64,000 bases of DNA from Pseudomonadota bacterium (lineage in GTDB: Bacteria; Desulfobacterota; Desulfovibrionia; Desulfovibrionales; Desulfovibrionaceae), in the NCBI GenBank assembly GCA_023460395.1, contig JAEWQB010000004.1, positions 1-64,000 of the forward strand, read 5' to 3'. The notes beneath the pieces were generated by a model. It was not told the origin of the DNA. It ran no database searches and saw only the letters and a list, made by a program, of their open reading frames with translations. The position numbers and the translations under genes are program-made. Shown one piece after another: positions 35,643 through 45,544 of the stretch. Within the stretch, counting starts at the first letter, position 1. Each line of letters opens with the position of its first letter.

Positions 35643-36470
35643 ATGGACAGCAGATTACGCGCCGCCTCGCTCCTTATCTTTTCGCTTTTCGCGTTCTCCC
35701 TACTCGACTCCTGCACCACACTGGGCGACAGAGGCGGCGTGGCGAGGGGACTGCGCGGGGCGCCTGTGTACGTGAGCGGCACGCTGGATTCTTCCGGTCC
35801 CGATTTGGAGCGTCTGGCGGCAATACGTACCAACCCGCGGCAGTTGGCGGCCAATATTCTCTATGAAACGGACAACCTTTCCGGGACGCTGATCGTACAG
35901 GAACTGTCGGGCCGGATGTGGCGGGGCATATATAGCGTGTCGGAAGATTCCCCGCCCGGAGACTATACGTTGCTGGTCCACCAGAAGGGAGTGCCGGTAG
36001 ACAAAGGCACATCGCACGTCACTATCCGTATTTTTGAAGACGAAACCGCCATGCGGGCCGACATGGAAACCTTTTCTGAACGGCTCTTCGGCTTCAAACC
36101 GTGGTGGATAACGCTTGCGGCCTTCCCCTGCTGTCTGCTGCTGCTCTGGGTTTCATACAAAACCTCGTTACAGGAGGAGGCAGCCTTACAGGCGCGGGGG
36201 ATGAGCACAATTTTTAAGATGGCACGCAGCAGCGGCGGGTGGGAAATAGCGTTTAGCCTTGGCAGGTGTCACGGGGTGCGCGAGGGCAGTGAAGTTTTGC
36301 TGTGTGATCCTGCCGGGCAGGCGGTAGGGGCCGTGACCGTGCGCGACGCATTTGAGACAAGCGCCACAGCCTTTGTCCCTTCTGAACTTCGCCTCACCCC
36401 CCGCCACATGGTGAGTGTTATCGCACCCCAAACAACCGCTCCTACGTCCGATCACGAAAACGAGACATAG
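35643..36470 (+). CDS. Membrane protein with lipobox-like N-terminus and cytoplasmic C-terminal domain
   Basis: A 275-residue protein. The N-terminal hydrophobic segment ends in LLDSC, a possible lipobox (Cys24). A predicted periplasmic domain of about 120 residues follows (contains RLAAIRTNPRQLAANILYE and GDYTLLVHQKG), then a membrane helix at about 150-172 (WWITLAAFPCCLLLLWVSY) and a C-terminal domain of about 100 residues with a GVREGSEVLLCDPAGQAVG stretch, which looks like a small beta-barrel. If the N-terminus is an uncleaved anchor rather than a lipobox, both ends would be cytoplasmic. GGAGG precedes ATG 35643. It is the last gene of the TauE operon and is followed by a strong terminator. 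No family is recognised. Confidence 0.78.
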   Translation: MDSRLRAASLLIFSLFAFSLLDSCTTLGDRGGVARGLRGAPVYVSGTLDSSGPDLERLAAIRTNPRQLAANILYETDNLSGTLIVQELSGRMWRGIYSVSEDSPPGDYTLLVHQKGVPVDKGTSHVTIRIFEDETAMRADMETFSERLFGFKPWWITLAAFPCCLLLLWVSYKTSLQEEAALQARGMSTIFKMARSSGGWEIAFSLGRCHGVREGSEVLLCDPAGQAVGAVTVRDAFETSATAFVPSELRLTPRHMVSVIAPQTTAPTSDHENET

Positions 36471-36532
36471 CAAGTTTCCTCATGCGTTGACCAAGGCCCT
36501 ACCTCTGTAATGGCGTAACCCAAAGGCCGGAC

Positions 36533-36600
36533 GGCCCTCCCGGTCGGGGCTTCAGCACCCCCGCCGGGAGAGGCCGCCCACTCTTTTCTCCTTCTTTCTT
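36533..36600 (+). terminator. Rho-independent terminator of the TauE operon
   Basis: A long stem made of GGCC/GGCC, CTCCCGG (36537-36543)/CCGGGAG (36564-36570) and CGGGG (36545-36549)/CCCCG (36559-36563), with one unpaired base on each arm, followed by a T-rich tract at 36582-36600. It lies about 60 bases past the last operon gene. Confidence 0.8.
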
Positions 36601-36758
36601 GGCACCGGACACACGCGAATATCCACGCGCATACCTCCGCACACGCCACCGTGGGCGCAAAATCCCCGGTTACGGGGCGGGCATCCAACGTCCTTACATG
36701 CGGAACCGGTGGTGCTTCCATGAAAGAGATCACAGAAAACGAGACAGGCCTGTGGGAG

Positions 36759-37076
36759 CTACCCCATTTTACGCTTGGAGGCTTTGATGGGGTTAACCTT
36801 CTTAATGGTTTGGGAAATAACTTGAATTTTCCCTTTATGTTCTTCAAACATATCGACCGGAGAAAAACCCAGTTGTGTCAACCGGTCAGTAAACGACTGC
36901 CGGTCCACCGCATAGCGATTTACGTCCGCCAGTTGGGTATCCACCTTGTCCGGTGTGGTGAAGTAGAACCCCTTCACGTCGATAGCCAACAGATACGTGG
37001 CCTCGCCTTCCTGAATTTCCTGCACGATCATATCCTTCGTGGTGCCGAATCTGTTGATTGACGTGATTGACGCCAT
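36759..37076 (-). CDS. Hypothetical protein, 105 aa, under a Fur-box-like operator
   Basis: A 105-residue soluble protein (MASITSINRFGTTKDMIVQE at the N-terminus) with no signal peptide, cysteine pair or recognised motif; it is fairly charged with a basic C-terminal end (KKVNPIKASKRK). GGAGGG precedes ATG 37076 with good spacing. A consensus-like sigma-70 promoter with an embedded 25-base palindrome resembling a Fur box lies directly upstream, so it is probably iron-regulated. It is a single gene facing away from the sigma-54 regulator at 37688. Function unknown. Confidence 0.75.
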   Translation of the reverse strand: MASITSINRFGTTKDMIVQEIQEGEATYLLAIDVKGFYFTTPDKVDTQLADVNRYAVDRQSFTDRLTQLGFSPVDMFEEHKGKIQVISQTIKKVNPIKASKRKMG

Positions 37077-37102
37077 GGTTCCCTCCAATGTTAGTTTTGA
37101 CG

Positions 37103-37131
37103 ATCATATTGATATTGAAATTCAATGTCAA
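37103..37131 (-). promoter_or_regulatory. Sigma-70 promoter of the 105-aa protein gene
   Basis: On the minus strand the -35 hexamer is a perfect TTGACA (37126-37131) and the -10 hexamer TATGAT (37103-37108), separated by exactly 17 bases. It points at the gene starting at 37076. Confidence 0.8.
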
Positions 37132-37132
37132 T
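37108..37132. promoter_or_regulatory. Fur-box-like palindromic operator
   Basis: ATTGATATTGAA (37108-37119), a central A, and TTCAATGTCAAT (37121-37132) form a 25-base inverted repeat with one mismatch. The inner 19 bases (37111-37129) match the E. coli Fur consensus GATAATGATAATCATTATC at 14 of 19 positions. It covers the spacer and the -35 of the promoter, the classic place for repression. Confidence 0.65.
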
Positions 37133-37687
37133 TGAGAGTTAGCCTTTTCTAACCCATGCGCACGGTGACGCACACGCACACCCCCATTTCCTCTTCCGGG
37201 TACGGGCCTGTTTCCTCATTAAATTTGGGAGGATGGGATGAAGCTCACAGCCGCTGCCCGCTGACTTTCAGTGCTGTTTCCCACAGCGGAGCGCAGAGAG
37301 TGCCTGCACTTTTTTTCATCAGAGCATTTTCAAAATGGCAACGCACAGGCGCTGACCGCCATCCACGCGCCCGATACCGGAGGCTTCCCGCTCCCCTTGC
37401 GGGTGGCACAAATAGGTAAGCCCCCGGAAGGGGATTCCGGGGGCTACCAAAATGAAGCGACTGAATCAAAGTCCGCGAAGCGAGGGACCACACGGACATT
37501 AGTCCTACTTATTGTTTCCAATATAGCATATTGTGTGCCAATTCCCCCAATACTAATCCCGCGCATAACCATTTGATTTTTCACATACCGCCATCCGTTC
37601 TCCACAAAACTGGCACTGGACTGACAACGAAATTTCGTATATAACGAAATTTCGTTACGATTAATCGTTAGCATCCCGGAGCACACC
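37133..37687. other. Regulatory intergenic region upstream of the GAF sigma-54 activator
   Basis: No convincing gene. It contains a short frame with a good ribosome site at 37238-37264 (eight codons, MKLTAAAR), a perfect 10-bp hairpin at 37420-37444, an AT-rich stretch around 37500-37670, and three palindromes just before the next gene (listed separately). The hairpin lacks a T-run. Confidence 0.5.
37627..37668. promoter_or_regulatory. Three tandem ACGA-N4-TCGT palindromes
   Basis: Three perfect palindromes lie in 42 bases: ACGAAATTTCGT (37627-37638), the same core extended to 16 bases TAACGAAATTTCGTTA (37642-37657), and ACGATTAATCGT (37657-37668). Centres are 17 and 13 bases apart. They end 20 bases before the ATG of the GAF-type regulator at 37688. 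They look like an operator array for a dimeric regulator, possibly autoregulation. Confidence 0.7.
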
Positions 37688-39544
<1,857 letters not shown>

Positions 39545-39620
39545 CTCGTTTCCTCACTGGACACTATTTTCCAAAACGCTACACTACTGACGTTGGAAAG
39601 CGACATACAAGGAGCGCCCG

Positions 39621-40361
39621 ATGAGTACCCCACGCCACGCGAAAGTTGTCAAAACCGTCCGCGAAAATGCCAACACCACCACCGTTGTCATGGAGGTGGA
39701 TGACGACAATCTCGCGCAGTTCCGCCCCGGTCAGTTTGCTACCTTGCGCATTATGGAGGACGGGGAATGGTCCCGCCCGCACCCGTTTACCATTTCCGGC
39801 GCTCCCGGCGGGCACGTACAGATGACCATAAAGGGAAACGGGCGCTTTACTGCGGAATTAATTCCCGCGCTGGACAGCGGCGCACAGGTGCAGTGTGCCG
39901 GACCATTTGGCGCGTTTTGCAAGGATATTGCGCTACGGGAAGAAATTGTCATGATCGCGGGCGGCGTGGGCATTACCCCATTTCTCTCTGTCCTGAGGCA
40001 CTTTGCCAACACGGGAGCCGGCAACGTCTGCACCCTGTTCTGGTGCAACAGAACCTTTGCGGACGCCTTTGCCGCCAGCGAACTGGAAGCAATGGCTGAA
40101 CGCCTTGACCTGACGGTAGTTCACGTACTCAGTCGGGAACGGCTCCCCGATATGTATTATGAAGCGGAGCGCCCGCACATCCGGTTTGAACGCGGACATT
40201 TCTCTCACGAAATGCTCACGCGGCATATCGGGTCTGCCTCGGCGTCTTTTTATCTTTGCGGGCCTTCGGCTATGCAACAGACCGTACTGGAGGAGCTTTC
40301 CTCTTACGGAGTCTTGCCAGATGCCGTGGAGCGGGAAGCCTTTCTCTACCGGGGCGCGTAG
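39621..40361 (+). CDS. FAD/NAD(P)-binding oxidoreductase (ferredoxin-NADP reductase family)
   Basis: A 246-residue flavoprotein. The FAD-binding barrel has RPHPFTISG (about 54-62), the NAD(P) domain has GGVGITPFLSVLRHF (about 115-129), and the C-terminal part has YLCGPSAMQQTVLEEL. No iron-sulfur cysteine motif is present, so it lacks the [2Fe-2S] domain found in many relatives and probably passes electrons to or from a separate carrier. AAGGAG precedes ATG 39621. Its 3' end overlaps the 3' end of convergent thiE by 16 bases. The neighbouring sigma-54 regulator suggests control by a small-molecule signal, but no -24/-12 site was seen in the 76-base gap. Confidence 0.88.
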   Translation: MSTPRHAKVVKTVRENANTTTVVMEVDDDNLAQFRPGQFATLRIMEDGEWSRPHPFTISGAPGGHVQMTIKGNGRFTAELIPALDSGAQVQCAGPFGAFCKDIALREEIVMIAGGVGITPFLSVLRHFANTGAGNVCTLFWCNRTFADAFAASELEAMAERLDLTVVHVLSRERLPDMYYEAERPHIRFERGHFSHEMLTRHIGSASASFYLCGPSAMQQTVLEELSSYGVLPDAVEREAFLYRGA

Positions 40362-41026
40362 CTGGTACGCCGAATATCCACCACAGCCCGCAGCGCTGCC
40401 GCAGCCGCACCGGGATCGGCCTGACCGCAGATGGCGGAAACCACCGCCAATCCGTCCGCACCCGCCGCCAACACCGCAGGTGCGTTGGTCACGTCAATAC
40501 CGCCGATAGCCACAAGGGGAAACCGGCTCAGGGACCGCACCTTCTGTACTCCGGCGAGTCCCCACGGGGTGGCCGTGTCCGTTTTGGTAGGAGTGCCAAA
40601 CACGGGACTAACCCCAAGATAGTCCACATCTTCGCTTCCAGCGGCTAACACCTGAGCCTCTGTTTCCACAGAAAGCCCGATAAGCGCCGACGGGCCGAGC
40701 AGTTTTCTTACCATGGCGCATGGCATATCGCGTTGTCCCACATGCACCCCGTCGGCACCGCAGGCAAGCGCCACGTCCAGACGGTCATTGATGAGCAGGG
40801 GAACCCCCAGAGGAGTTAGCGCGGCCTTAAGAGCACAGGCAAGTTCCACAAAGGGCCGGGTGTCGGCATGCTTCTCGCGCAGTTGCACTAACGTCACTCC
40901 CCCCCGAACCGCCTCCAACACAGTTTCCACCACGCCGCGTTCCCCGCACAGAGAACTATCCGTCACCAGATACACGCCGTAGTCCGGCACAGTGCGCCCT
41001 GTCGTTGTTATCCGCACGCCGGGCAC
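40346..41026 (-). CDS. thiE: Thiamine-phosphate synthase
   Basis: ThiE joins hydroxymethylpyrimidine diphosphate and thiazole phosphate into thiamine phosphate. The 226-residue TIM-barrel protein has VTLVQLREKHADTR (pyrimidine/diphosphate site), LLINDRLDVALACGADGVHVGQRDMP, LIGLSVETEAQV, DYLGVSPVFGTPTKTD and VAIGGIDVTNAPAVLAAGADG, all family hallmarks. The start is a GTG at 41026 that shares its first base with the TAG of thiM, so translation is coupled. No TPP riboswitch was seen upstream of thiM. With ThiM it forms a salvage pair. Confidence 0.95.
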   Translation of the reverse strand: MPGVRITTTGRTVPDYGVYLVTDSSLCGERGVVETVLEAVRGGVTLVQLREKHADTRPFVELACALKAALTPLGVPLLINDRLDVALACGADGVHVGQRDMPCAMVRKLLGPSALIGLSVETEAQVLAAGSEDVDYLGVSPVFGTPTKTDTATPWGLAGVQKVRSLSRFPLVAIGGIDVTNAPAVLAAGADGLAVVSAICGQADPGAAAAALRAVVDIRRTSYAPR

Positions 41027-41859
41027 TACATTATCTCCACATGCGCGAGAATATCCGCCTCAGTCATGGAGTACAGCGCGTCTAGAAACTGCACCTGAAA
41101 GCTGCCGGGACCAGCCGCGCGGTGAGCCGCCATGCCTCCCGCAACCGCCATGACCGCCATACCGCATACCGTGCCGGAAAACGGGTCTGGCGCCACGGCG
41201 ACGTGGGCCGCCACTATGACCGAAGCGGTGCATCCCATACCAGTCACACGCGGCATAAGTGCGCTGCCGCCCTTCACACGGACCATGCGGCCCGGCTCGG
41301 CAACGATGTCTTCTTCCCCGCTGGCGGAAACCACGCAATTATGCCGTTTTGCAAGTTCCATCACGGCGCCCTGAGCATCCTGCGCCGCCGACAGGGAATC
41401 CACCCCCTTGGTGGTTCCGTCCGCGCCGCACAAGGCCATAATTTCTCCGGGATTTCCCCTCACAACGGCGGGGGAAGCCTCATTCAGCAACCGCAACGCC
41501 GTTTCCGTGCGCAGACAAGAAGCCCCCGCGCCTACCGGGTCCACCACTACGGGAACGGCATGCAAACGGGCACAGCGTCCCGCCAGTAGCATACTTTCTA
41601 TCCACGGCGTACTTAACGTGCCGATATTCAGCACAAGTGCCCCGGCAAGGCGCACCAGATCGTCCATTTCCTCCGGGGCATGGGCCATGATGGGCGAAGC
41701 CCCCGCACTAAGCAGTGCGTTGGCGGTGCTATTCATCACCACAAAATTGGTGATGCTGTGGACCAGCGGCGAGCGCTCACGCACCGAGCACACGCTCCGC
41801 CACACCGTTTCGGGGGAAAAGGAAGCAGAATTCTCTACAGGACGCGCGTGCAAATCCAT
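41026..41859 (-). CDS. thiM: Hydroxyethylthiazole kinase
   Basis: ThiM phosphorylates the thiazole alcohol during thiamine salvage. The 277-residue ribokinase-fold protein has HSITNFVVMNSTANALLSAG near the N-terminus, PVVVDPVGAGASCLR, VVRGNPGEIMALCG and the anion-hole segment VTGMGCTASVIVAAHVAV. AGGAG precedes ATG 41859. Coupled to thiE by a one-base overlap. It starts 44 bases after the aminotransferase gene, all on the minus strand, so the two may share a transcript. Confidence 0.95.
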   Translation of the reverse strand: MDLHARPVENSASFSPETVWRSVCSVRERSPLVHSITNFVVMNSTANALLSAGASPIMAHAPEEMDDLVRLAGALVLNIGTLSTPWIESMLLAGRCARLHAVPVVVDPVGAGASCLRTETALRLLNEASPAVVRGNPGEIMALCGADGTTKGVDSLSAAQDAQGAVMELAKRHNCVVSASGEEDIVAEPGRMVRVKGGSALMPRVTGMGCTASVIVAAHVAVAPDPFSGTVCGMAVMAVAGGMAAHRAAGPGSFQVQFLDALYSMTEADILAHVEIM

Positions 41860-41903
41860 TGCTCACTCCTTACCTATGGGCACCGTATGGCGCGTTGCCC
41901 CGC

Positions 41904-43076
41904 TTACCGGGTCAGACATTCTCGCAGGCATGTGCCTAACCGGGCAATGCCTTCTTCGATACGCTCCGGGCTAGCGTTAGAAAAATTAAGCCGGAAGGTG
42001 TTGTCCGTTCCGTCCACATAGAACGGTTTTCCCGGCACAAAGGCCACATTACGCGCAATGGCCTGCTGGAAAACCTCTTCCGCAGACAGGTGCGCCGGTA
42101 ACGTACACCAGAGGAACATACCGCCTTCCGGTCGCGTGGTGTGCACCTCTTCGGGGAAGTGGCGGTGGATGGCCTCCACCATGATATCACGGTGTCTGCC
42201 ATACCGTTCGCGGATGGACTGAATGTGCGCTTCCACATCAGCATCCATCAGGTATTGATAGAGGATACGTTGAGTCAGAGACGAGGTATGCAAGTCGCAC
42301 GCTTGTTTAGCCCGCACCATGCAGTCCATAAGTTCTTTGGGAGCGAAAACCCAGCCCAGCCGCAATCCCGGCGCGACCACTTTGGAAAACGATCCCAACA
42401 GCACGGCGGGCGAACGTGAAAATTTTCGTACCGGCGGAAGGTTTTCACCCATGAACCGCAATTCGCCGTAGGGGTTGTCTTCCACCAGCACGCAGCCGCG
42501 CCGTTCCATAATTTCCGCTACTTCCATGCGGGTGCGGGCATCGTAACTGATACCGGAAGGATTCTGGAAATTGGGCACCGCGTAAAAAACGCCCGCGCCA
42601 GATTCCGCTATAGTCCGGTCCAGCATCTCCGTGTCCACGCCGGATTCACGCAGCGTTACCGGGAAAAAACGAACACCGAACAAGGAAAAACACTGAATGG
42701 CTCCCAAATACCCCGGTCGTTCCATGACCACGGCGTCGCCGCGATTCAGCAAGGCCCGCCCCACCAAATCCAGCGCCTGTTGCGAGCCGGTAGTAATGAG
42801 AATATCGTCCGGGTCTGCCGCGATTCCCTGCGCGACGTAGCGCGCGGCTATCCACCGACGCAAAGGCTCGTAGCCTTCCGTGGTGGAATATTGCAGGGCA
42901 TCCGCCCCGGATTCCGCAAATACCCGCTCGGCAGCGCGGGCCACCGCAGCTACCGGAAACGAGTCCGGGTGCGGCAACCCGCCCGCGAAAGAGATGATTT
43001 CCGGTCTTGCCGTTACCTTCAAAATTTCCCGGATATACGAGCGATGAACGCCCTCCATCCTTTCCGCAATCTTCAT
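41904..43076 (-). CDS. PLP-dependent aminotransferase, class I/II (2-aminoadipate/aromatic type)
   Basis: A 390-residue aminotransferase of the MocR-catalytic/LysN type: ISFAGGLPHPDSFP, the PLP-binding run TTGSQQALDLVGRALL, AVPNFQNPSGISYD, VEDNPYGELRF and the Schiff-base lysine in GSFSKVVAPGLRLGWV, with RLNFSNASPE holding the carboxylate-binding arginine. No N-terminal GntR domain is present. Substrate cannot be fixed; relatives act on 2-aminoadipate, aromatic or branched amino acids. Start 43076 (MKIAERMEG) has GAGGGGG upstream. Gene order places it between lpxI and thiM on the minus strand. Confidence 0.88.
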   Translation of the reverse strand: MKIAERMEGVHRSYIREILKVTARPEIISFAGGLPHPDSFPVAAVARAAERVFAESGADALQYSTTEGYEPLRRWIAARYVAQGIAADPDDILITTGSQQALDLVGRALLNRGDAVVMERPGYLGAIQCFSLFGVRFFPVTLRESGVDTEMLDRTIAESGAGVFYAVPNFQNPSGISYDARTRMEVAEIMERRGCVLVEDNPYGELRFMGENLPPVRKFSRSPAVLLGSFSKVVAPGLRLGWVFAPKELMDCMVRAKQACDLHTSSLTQRILYQYLMDADVEAHIQSIRERYGRHRDIMVEAIHRHFPEEVHTTRPEGGMFLWCTLPAHLSAEEVFQQAIARNVAFVPGKPFYVDGTDNTFRLNFSNASPERIEEGIARLGTCLRECLTR

Positions 43077-43169
43077 GTCTGTGCCCCCTCTCCCAAGTAT
43101 CCCGCGTGATTCAACACGCTGATAGATCAATGCTCTAGTACCCCGGCAATCCGTACTCTGTGGATACTC

Positions 43170-44015
43170 TCAGGAATCAGCAGTACCAAACTCCGTTTCC
43201 ATCCAGCCATCCCGCAGCCCGATGAGACACAAGGAATGGGCGTCCGCCAAGGCGACGGCTTCTTCCCTGTCAAAAAAAAGCGTTTTCCCGGCTTGGTAGG
43301 CCAGGCAGCTATAGCCGCCATCCACCAACGTGCGCACCGTGCCCGCGCCAAGGGCTGGCAGGTCTATGCGCTCGTCCTGACCGGGTTTAGCCATCTTAAC
43401 AGCCACGCAGCCTTCGCCGCCCAGCTCTCCGCCACGCCGCAGCAGCGCATCGGTGCCTTCCAGCCCTTCCACAGCCACCACCATGCCCTTTTTGACCACA
43501 ATGCACTGGCCTATGTCCAAGCGCCCCACGGTCTGGGCCACGGGCCAGCCGTAGCGTAATTCTTCCCACTCGTCAGCGGACGGTTGTCTCCGGGTAAGCA
43601 CCCCTTCCGGTCCACGCAGCCCCGGAACCAGCTCTGCGGCCTGAAGAACACGCAGCCCCGCACTTTCCAGCTCATCCATGACAGCGCGCAGCAACACGTC
43701 GTCGCCTTTGCTGCGCAAGCGCAGCAGCAGCCGGGCAGCTCGCCAGTCGGGGCGTAAATCGAGCGCTTTGGGTTTGCTTATGGCACCGGCAAAACACACG
43801 CGTTGCACGCCCTGACTCTGAAAATATTCAATCAATTTGCCAAGCGCTCCGATGTGAAGCAAAGTGAATTGGTCGGCTTCCCCTTCCAAGGCGGGGTCCG
43901 TGTGGCCATGAAAACCGCAGAGAACGGCACGATCGCCGCCCTGACGCACTCCGCGTGCAACCAGAGCCGGAAATTGTCCTTCACCTGCTATGATACCTAT
44001 GGATTCCTTGGTCAT
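43170..44015 (-). CDS. lpxI: UDP-2,3-diacylglucosamine pyrophosphatase LpxI
   Basis: LpxI hydrolyses UDP-2,3-diacylglucosamine to lipid X in lipid A synthesis, replacing LpxH in many alpha- and deltaproteobacteria. The 281-residue protein has the family opening ESIGIIAGEGQFPALVARG, FAGAISKPKALDLRPD, the catalytic-domain run SKGDDVLLRAVMDELESAG, and VAVEGLEGTDALLRR plus KMAKPGQDERIDLPALG. GAGGTG precedes ATG 44015. It follows lpxA after a gap of 276 bases that contains no recognisable gene. Confidence 0.95.
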   Translation of the reverse strand: MTKESIGIIAGEGQFPALVARGVRQGGDRAVLCGFHGHTDPALEGEADQFTLLHIGALGKLIEYFQSQGVQRVCFAGAISKPKALDLRPDWRAARLLLRLRSKGDDVLLRAVMDELESAGLRVLQAAELVPGLRGPEGVLTRRQPSADEWEELRYGWPVAQTVGRLDIGQCIVVKKGMVVAVEGLEGTDALLRRGGELGGEGCVAVKMAKPGQDERIDLPALGAGTVRTLVDGGYSCLAYQAGKTLFFDREEAVALADAHSLCLIGLRDGWMETEFGTADS

Positions 44016-44291
44016 TTACACCTCGTCCCAACATCCTTGGTTCAACTTCTCCGCTTCTGCCAACACGCTGACTGGCTTCCCATGCAGAGAAAAAACGGGG
44101 AAGAAGGTCGCGCCTTCCTCCCCAGTCCGAACGTTTTTCTTCGACTCTTCCGAAAACGCGGGGCCGTCTTCGGGCCAGTATCCGCAACCTCGCAGCCTGT
44201 GCCTTCCGGCTCAAGATGCCAACCCGATGCGCACATATCCACGCGGCGGGTTAGCAGGGGAAAGGTGTTTTTCCAAATCCCCGGTCCCGGC

Positions 44292-45077
44292 CTAGTCCGC
44301 AGGCAGGATACCCCGCTCGCTGGCGCGAATGAAATCCACAAACACGCGCATTTCCGGGAAAATGCCATATTCGTATTCCAGTTGCTCAAGAGCTTCCTTC
44401 CGAGGTGTGTCCGAATGCCACACCAACCGAAAAGCGCTTTTGAGGGCGGCGATGAGTTCCCTAGAAGCCTGAAGCCGGCGCAAACCCACAAGATTGGGTC
44501 CATGCACTCCGGCGCGGTTGCCCACGGCGAGCATGTAGGGGGGCAGATCCTGACTGATACCGCTCATACCGCCCACAAACGCATACGCGCCAATGCGCAC
44601 AAATTGATGAACGGCAGAAAGTCCGGCAAGGATGGCCCGGTCCTGCACAACCACGTGACCCGCAAGAGTCGCGCCATTGGACATGACAATTTCATTCCCC
44701 ACAAAGCAGTCGTGCGCCACGTGGGTATACGCCATGAACAGGTTGCCGTTCCCGACGGTGGTCACGCCTCCGCCGCCAGATGTTCCCCGGTGCAAGGTGG
44801 CGAACTCACGAACTGAGTTACCGTTTCCCATGACCAGCCAGCTTTCTTCCCCGGCAAATTTCAGATCTTGCGGCTCTCCGCCGACCAGCGCGTAGGAATG
44901 GATGCGATTGTCCGCTCCCATGCGGGTAAATGCCTTAACGGAAGCAAACGCATCAATACGGCAGCGGTCGCCTAGGACCACATTATTTTCAATAACCGCG
45001 CACGGTCCCACCACCACGTCTTCCCCAAGCTGTGCGCCGGGGTCCACAAACGCGGAAGGATGAATCTGGCTTGCCAC
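44292..45077 (-). CDS. lpxA: UDP-N-acetylglucosamine acyltransferase
   Basis: LpxA transfers a 3-hydroxyacyl chain from ACP to UDP-GlcNAc, the first step of lipid A synthesis. The 261-residue protein is a left-handed beta-helix of hexapeptide repeats (IHPSAFVDPGAQLGEDVVVG) with the catalytic histidine in AYTHVAHDCFVGN and a helical C-terminal domain. The start is GTG 45077, two bases after the fabZ stop, with AGAGGA upstream. It is part of the skp-lpxD-fabZ-lpxA run. Confidence 0.96.
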   Translation of the reverse strand: MASQIHPSAFVDPGAQLGEDVVVGPCAVIENNVVLGDRCRIDAFASVKAFTRMGADNRIHSYALVGGEPQDLKFAGEESWLVMGNGNSVREFATLHRGTSGGGGVTTVGNGNLFMAYTHVAHDCFVGNEIVMSNGATLAGHVVVQDRAILAGLSAVHQFVRIGAYAFVGGMSGISQDLPPYMLAVGNRAGVHGPNLVGLRRLQASRELIAALKSAFRLVWHSDTPRKEALEQLEYEYGIFPEMRVFVDFIRASERGILPAD

Positions 45078-45078
45078 G

Positions 45079-45540
45079 TTACATATCCTCTCTATTCGTG
45101 ATGGCGGCGGTCATTTCCGCTTCAGCGGCAAGCGCTCCGTTCACGTAAGCCTTGCCTTCCATCTTCCACAGCTTCATCTTGTGGCGGATAAGACGGCTGT
45201 GCAGTTCCAGCTTGTCGCCGGGGTACACCGGTTTACGAAAGCGAACCTTTTCCATGCCGGTAAAGAGGAACAGCTTGTCCTCAATGGTCGTGTCCGTGCT
45301 CTTTATCACCAGCAAACCGCCCGTCTGCGCCAGCGCTTCCAGAATAAGCACGCCGGGCATAACCGGAATTCCGGGAAAGTGTCCCTGAAAAAACGGCTCG
45401 TTTATGGTGACGTTCTTGTAAGCGACAATGGTTTCGTAGGGTGTAAAATCCACCACCCTGTCTACCAGAAGAAACGGATACCTGTGTGGCAGCAGGTCAA
45501 GAATCTTGCGTATGTCAAAGGAGTTGGGGGAAACCGTCAT
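45079..45540 (-). CDS. fabZ: 3-hydroxyacyl-ACP dehydratase FabZ
   Basis: FabZ dehydrates 3-hydroxyacyl-ACP in fatty acid synthesis and competes with LpxA and LpxD for the same substrate. The 153-residue hot-dog protein has LLPHRYPFLLVDRV and the catalytic His/Glu segment GHFPGIPVMPGVLILEALAQ. It starts 5 bases from the lpxD stop (GGAG inside lpxD's end) and ends 2 bases before lpxA, the classic lpxD-fabZ-lpxA order. Confidence 0.97.
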   Translation of the reverse strand: MTVSPNSFDIRKILDLLPHRYPFLLVDRVVDFTPYETIVAYKNVTINEPFFQGHFPGIPVMPGVLILEALAQTGGLLVIKSTDTTIEDKLFLFTGMEKVRFRKPVYPGDKLELHSRLIRHKMKLWKMEGKAYVNGALAAEAEMTAAITNREDM

Positions 45541-45544
45541 GAGG

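Noticed and set aside
36599..36787. A short plus-strand frame after the TauE operon
   Set aside because: It lies in the T-rich tail of the terminator and overlaps the 3' end of the minus-strand gene; no coding support.
41860..41903. A TPP riboswitch in front of thiM
   Set aside because: The gap is only 44 bases and lacks the conserved THI-box sequence.
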